A DNA stretch of 7,202 nt from CAYSIX01 sp964431205 (GTDB lineage Bacteria > Planctomycetota > Phycisphaerae > Phycisphaerales > Phycisphaeraceae). Positions 5,265-7,202 of the stretch are shown in pieces. The notes under the pieces are model-generated. The model saw only the letters and a program-made list of their open reading frames with translations. It did no database searches and was not told the origin of the DNA. The DNA lies in assembly GCA_964431205.1 (NCBI GenBank), contig CAYSIX010000210.1, positions 1-7,202 on the forward strand. The letters run 5' to 3'. Each line of letters opens with the position of its first letter. Position 1 is the stretch's first letter. Made by a program: the position numbers and the translations under genes.

Positions 5265-5428
5265 GTGCCACGAAAAAGCACAAAACAGCGGAGCAAGAAA
5301 TCGCCACAGGGAACACGCAGGACGCCGAAGCACCATCAGAACGCCGAATCCCTGGCTGACCTTGTTCTCGGTCACCTCCGCGTGCACCGTGGTAGAATCG
5401 GGTGTCTCTTGTGCCTTTTTGTGGCCAC
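5265..5428. repeat. A/T-richer element with imperfect inverted ends
   Basis: The left end (5265-5285, GTGCCACGAAAAAGCACAAA...) and the right end (5408-5428, ...TTGTGCCTTTTTGTGGCCAC) are near-perfect inverted copies with a few differences. They enclose about 120 bp. Inside are an 8-nt direct repeat ACGCCGAA (5322, 5341) and short inverted CAGGGA/TCCCTG pairs (5307, 5349). No protein-coding gene is seen. It looks like a decayed non-autonomous (MITE-like) or dispersed intergenic repeat. No target-site duplication is obvious. Confidence 0.5.
5390..5398 (+). promoter_or_regulatory. Extended -10 promoter of the DinB-family gene
   Basis: TGGTAGAAT is an extended -10 (TGn plus TAGAAT). Transcription would start near 5405 and give a leader of about 75 nt. 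No convincing -35 is seen. The site lies inside the inverted-repeat element, so that element may have brought this promoter. Confidence 0.45.
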
Positions 5429-5480
5429 CGCCGCTCGCGGCCGACCGCCGACACGTTGACGCCACAACCCGGAGTCACCC

Positions 5481-5978
5481 GTGACCGACCAGACCCTGCT
5501 GATGCTCTTCGACGAGGTCCGCGGCAAGACGCTGCGCCTCATCGACGTGCCCGAGGCCCGGGCCCGCTGGACCCCGCCGGGCACACGCAACTCGATCCTC
5601 TGGCACGCCGGCCACGCCTACTGCGTCGTCGAACGCCTGGCGCTGGGCGTCCTGCACGAGTCCGGCCTCACGCCCCACACCCCGCAATACCCCGACGGCT
5701 GGTGGGAGCTGTTCAGTTGGGACAGCCGGCCCGAGACCGCCCGCGACGACGCCTGGCCCCCGCTCGAGGACGTCGCCGCCGCCCTCCGCGACCAGCACGC
5801 CCGCCTGCGCCCGGTGTTCGCCGGGCTCACCGACCCGCAACTGGTCAAGCCGTGGCCCGCCACCGGGCCCGACCGCGGCCGCCACACCGTCCGCCGCATG
5901 ATCGTCCACGCCCTGCACGACGAGGCGAGCCACGGCGGCGAGATCTGGCTGCTGCGCAAGCTCGGCCGCATGCGATAA
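5481..5978 (+). CDS. DinB-superfamily protein
   Basis: A 165-residue protein of the DinB/YfiT four-helix-bundle superfamily. Members bind a metal with about three histidines, and some are thiol-dependent transferases (bacillithiol, mycothiol), but most have no known reaction. The first helix is MTDQTLLMLFDEVRGKTLRLID. WHAGHAYCVVERL (41-53) supplies H42/H45. A late helix, RRMIVHALHDEASHGGEIWLLRKL (138-161), has H143, H146 and H151, typical of the C-terminal metal site. The usual spacing in the late helix is HxxxH; here it is H146-x4-H151, so the exact ligands are uncertain. The start is GTG at 5481, supported by GGAG (5471-5474) 6 nt upstream; family similarity begins at once. It stands alone, with its own extended -10, and is followed by a hairpin at 6015-6035. 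Confidence 0.88.
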   Translation: MTDQTLLMLFDEVRGKTLRLIDVPEARARWTPPGTRNSILWHAGHAYCVVERLALGVLHESGLTPHTPQYPDGWWELFSWDSRPETARDDAWPPLEDVAAALRDQHARLRPVFAGLTDPQLVKPWPATGPDRGRHTVRRMIVHALHDEASHGGEIWLLRKLGRMR

Positions 5979-6014
5979 CGGCAACTCGCAACGTGATGCG
6001 TTGATGAGAACAAG

Positions 6015-6035
6015 CCGCGACGCAACGCGTCGCGG
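6015..6035. terminator. Hairpin after the DinB-family gene, possible terminator
   Basis: CCGCGACGC (6015-6023) and GCGTCGCGG (6027-6035) form a perfect 9-bp GC-rich stem with an AAC loop, 37 nt after the stop codon. No T-tract follows, so intrinsic termination would be atypical. A smaller CAACG/CGTTG hairpin (5989-6003) lies just before it. The remaining bases up to 6102 show nothing recognisable. Confidence 0.35.
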
Positions 6036-6102
6036 ACGCCGCCGCACCCGTCGGTGTTGCTGGGCGCGCTCGACCCACGCCGCCCTTGGGGCATTCCCGC
6101 GC

Positions 6103-6131
6103 TTGCCACGCCCGACGCACGCCGCTATGGT
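6103..6131 (+). promoter_or_regulatory. Sigma70-like promoter of the riboswitch transcript
   Basis: TTGCCA (6103-6108), a 17-nt spacer and TATGGT (6126-6131) fit a sigma70 promoter. The start would be near 6138, a few bases before the first riboswitch stem at 6145. That placement, with an aptamer at the very 5' end of the transcript, supports both calls. Confidence 0.6.
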
Positions 6132-6140
6132 CGCTCTCAG

Positions 6141-6405
6141 ATACCAGAGGTGTCCGGGCCGACACGGTTGTGGTCGACCCGGGTGAAAAGGGAAAGAGGT
6201 GACGCCCGAGCGAGGTCGCGACGCGACCGGGCCCGGGCCAGTCCTCTGCGGACGCGCCGCCGTAATGGGTGAGGCCCGACACGAAGTCGGGCCGGCGTCC
6301 GGCTCCTGTGCCACTGCGAACCGTGCCGCGTCTCCCCGACGCGCCGCGGCCAGCGGGAAGGCGAGCCGCGACGCACCACCCTGAGCCGGAAGACCTGCCT
6401 CTGAG
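6141..6405 (+). promoter_or_regulatory. Cobalamin (adenosylcobalamin-type) riboswitch aptamer
   Basis: The conserved parts of a cobalamin riboswitch occur in order. The closing P1 stem is CAGAGG (6145-6150) with CCTCTG (6398-6403). The core GTGAAAAGGGAA (6183-6194) is followed by GAGGTGA (6197-6203). Then come GCCGTAA (about 6259-6265), TGCCACTG (6309-6316), GGGAAGGC (6355-6362) and the B12 box GAGCCGGAAGACCTGCC (6383-6399). The box differs only slightly from the consensus AGYCAGGAGACCTGCC. Side hairpins include GGTCG/CGACC (6214-6228) and an 8-bp GGCCCGAC/GTCGGGCC stem (6273-6293). Binding of B12 to such elements normally lowers expression of the downstream gene, here the PEP-CTERM protein at 6561. 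Confidence 0.9.
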
Positions 6406-6560
6406 CATCGTGACGTGTCTCCGCGGTACGAGACGCGCCGAGCGACTCAGCCCTTTGGGTTCCCCCGAACCAAAGCGCCGCCTCGGCCGATCCGCGGAGA
6501 CGGGCGGTATTCGCACCGTTCGGGGCGCCCCGCGCGAATCGGGGCGGAAAGGGTTATCCC
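6406..6560 (+). promoter_or_regulatory. Leader/expression platform between riboswitch and PEP-CTERM gene
   Basis: This 155-nt leader has competing structures. A local hairpin (6414-6421 with 6430-6437, 8 bp with one G-U) excludes a long-range 10-bp stem (6417-6426 with 6492-6501). A third hairpin pairs CTTTGG..TTC (6453-6462) with GAACCAAAG (6467-6475). CCCTTT (6451-6456) could also pair with AAAGGG (6548-6553) in the ribosome-binding site. ATTCGC/GCGAAT (6509-6514, 6534-6539) forms another stem. No T-tract is present, so control of translation is more likely than termination. GGAAAGG (6546-6552) is the likely Shine-Dalgarno, 8 nt from the ATG. Confidence 0.55.
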
Positions 6561-7202
6561 ATGCGCACGGTTTTCTCCATCGTTCGACCCCTCGCGGGCC
6601 TCGGGCTGTCACTGTTCACCACCGCGGCCGCTCACGCCGCCGTCCTCACCCCCGAGCCGATCCCCGTCGGCACCGGCGACGCCGCCGCGTTCGTCCAGAT
6701 CGACTTCACCGACGGCCGCACCGCCCTCTTCGACGTCGCCTTCGACCCCACGACCGACCCCACCACCGCCGACCTGCTCGACGCCCTCGACGCCGCGCCC
6801 GGCCTCGACTTCTTCCTGCACACCAAAGACTTCGGCGGCGACCTGGGCCGGTTCGTCTTCGGCCTCGGGATCGACGGCAGCCTCGACGACGACGCCGACG
6901 AGGACTTCTCCCCCGGCTCCTGGACCTTCTGGACTCGCGATGCGCTCACCGACCCCTGGCAGACCGCGCCGACCGGCATCTCCGCCTGGCCCGCCGACGA
7001 CGGCTCCTGGCACGGGTTCGTCTTCGGCCCCGAGTTCACCAACGGCCCGCCCCGCGCCGTCCCCGAGCCCGCCGCCGCGCTCATGCTGCTCAGCCTCGCC
7101 GCCGCCTGTGCGTTCACCCGGCGTCAGCGCCTCCGTCACGCGGGCCCCGCCGCCACCGTCCTTGGGGTGACCCTGCTCACCACCCTCGCCCCCCCCCCCC
7201 CC
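6561..7202 (+). CDS. Exported PEP-CTERM protein under B12 riboswitch control, 3' end outside window
   Basis: An open frame from ATG 6561 to the window end, 214 codons with no stop. A signal peptide (1-26, hydrophobic LAGLGLSLFTTAAAHA, likely cut after AHA) indicates export. The body is Asp- and aromatic-rich, including SWTFWTRD (120-127), DPWQ (131-134) and DDGSWHGFVFG (147-157). The W-x-x-W then DG-x-W-x-G pattern recalls, from memory, secreted proteins found beside cobalamin riboswitches and cobalt transport genes. AVPEPAAALMLLSLAAACAF followed by RRQRLR (166-192) is a PEP-CTERM signal: VPEP, hydrophobic helix, basic cluster, normally processed by exosortase. Such proteins usually end there; this frame adds GPAATVLGVTLLTTLA and then prolines encoded by the terminal C run. 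That tail may be a frameshift or assembly artefact. No enzymatic function is visible; B12 or cobalt binding is speculation. Confidence 0.82.
   Translation, partial: MRTVFSIVRPLAGLGLSLFTTAAAHAAVLTPEPIPVGTGDAAAFVQIDFTDGRTALFDVAFDPTTDPTTADLLDALDAAPGLDFFLHTKDFGGDLGRFVFGLGIDGSLDDDADEDFSPGSWTFWTRDALTDPWQTAPTGISAWPADDGSWHGFVFGPEFTNGPPRAVPEPAAALMLLSLAAACAFTRRQRLRHAGPAATVLGVTLLTTLAPPPP
7189..7202. repeat. Run of 14 C at the window end
   Basis: The last 14 bases are all C. A homopolymer at the exact end of a sequence is typical of a contig edge or sequencing artefact, so the last codons of the preceding gene should not be trusted. Confidence 0.85.

Noticed and set aside
5146..5478. N-terminal extension of HicA (frame open up to 5478)
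   Set aside because: The extension reads through the 49-bp repeat and the inverted-end element and has no HicA similarity. Family similarity starts at the ATG at 5145, and the promoter at 5201-5209 lies inside the extension.
6417..6501. Long-range 10-bp stem as an intrinsic terminator
   Set aside because: No T-tract follows, and the loop is about 65 nt, so it does not fit a rho-independent terminator.
6415..7170. Plus-strand frame of 251 codons overlapping the PEP-CTERM gene
   Set aside because: The translation is Ser/Pro/Thr low complexity in another frame and begins inside the riboswitch leader. The frame from 6561 has a signal peptide and a PEP-CTERM motif.

Overview
The window is high-GC bacterial DNA from a chromosome or contig. 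One gene ends in a PEP-CTERM sorting signal, and the neighbours are a MacB-type ABC exporter, a KtrB/TrkH potassium channel and degraded A-rich intergenic repeats. Together these suggest Planctomycetota, perhaps Phycisphaerae. That placement is an inference from gene content and style, not a database match. The right edge ends in a run of 14 C and looks like a contig end.

Layout, left to right. (1) Positions 1-2188: the 3' part of an ABC exporter ATPase and its MacB/FtsX-type permease, separated by a complete Phd/YefM-PIN (VapC-type) toxin-antitoxin pair. (2) Positions 2189-2389: an intergenic gap with two identical hairpin-forming repeats and a purine-rich tract. (3) Positions 2390-3775: a K+ channel subunit of the KtrB/TrkH family with four recognisable filter motifs. 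(4) Positions 3852-4679: a short-chain dehydrogenase/reductase. (5) Positions 4641-5264: a compact convergent hicB/hicA toxin-antitoxin module flanked by two perfect 49-bp copies of the dehydrogenase gene's 3' end. (6) Positions 5265-5428: a small A/T-rich element with imperfect inverted ends, which also carries the likely promoter of the next gene. (7) Positions 5481-5978: a DinB-superfamily protein. (8) Positions 6103-7202: a sigma70-like promoter, a cobalamin riboswitch, a structured leader and an exported PEP-CTERM protein that runs off the window.

The most notable points are these. Two unrelated toxin-antitoxin modules lie at gene boundaries about 4 kb apart. The second sits between att-like repeats, which would let it be lost precisely without harming the dehydrogenase gene. 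A B12 riboswitch controls a surface-sorted protein rather than an obvious B12 enzyme or transporter. Several genes (the Phd antitoxin, ktrB, hicB) have a -10 box only 6-9 nt from the start codon and no Shine-Dalgarno sequence, which points to leaderless mRNAs. The dehydrogenase, hicA, dinB and PEP-CTERM genes have purine-rich ribosome-binding sites instead.
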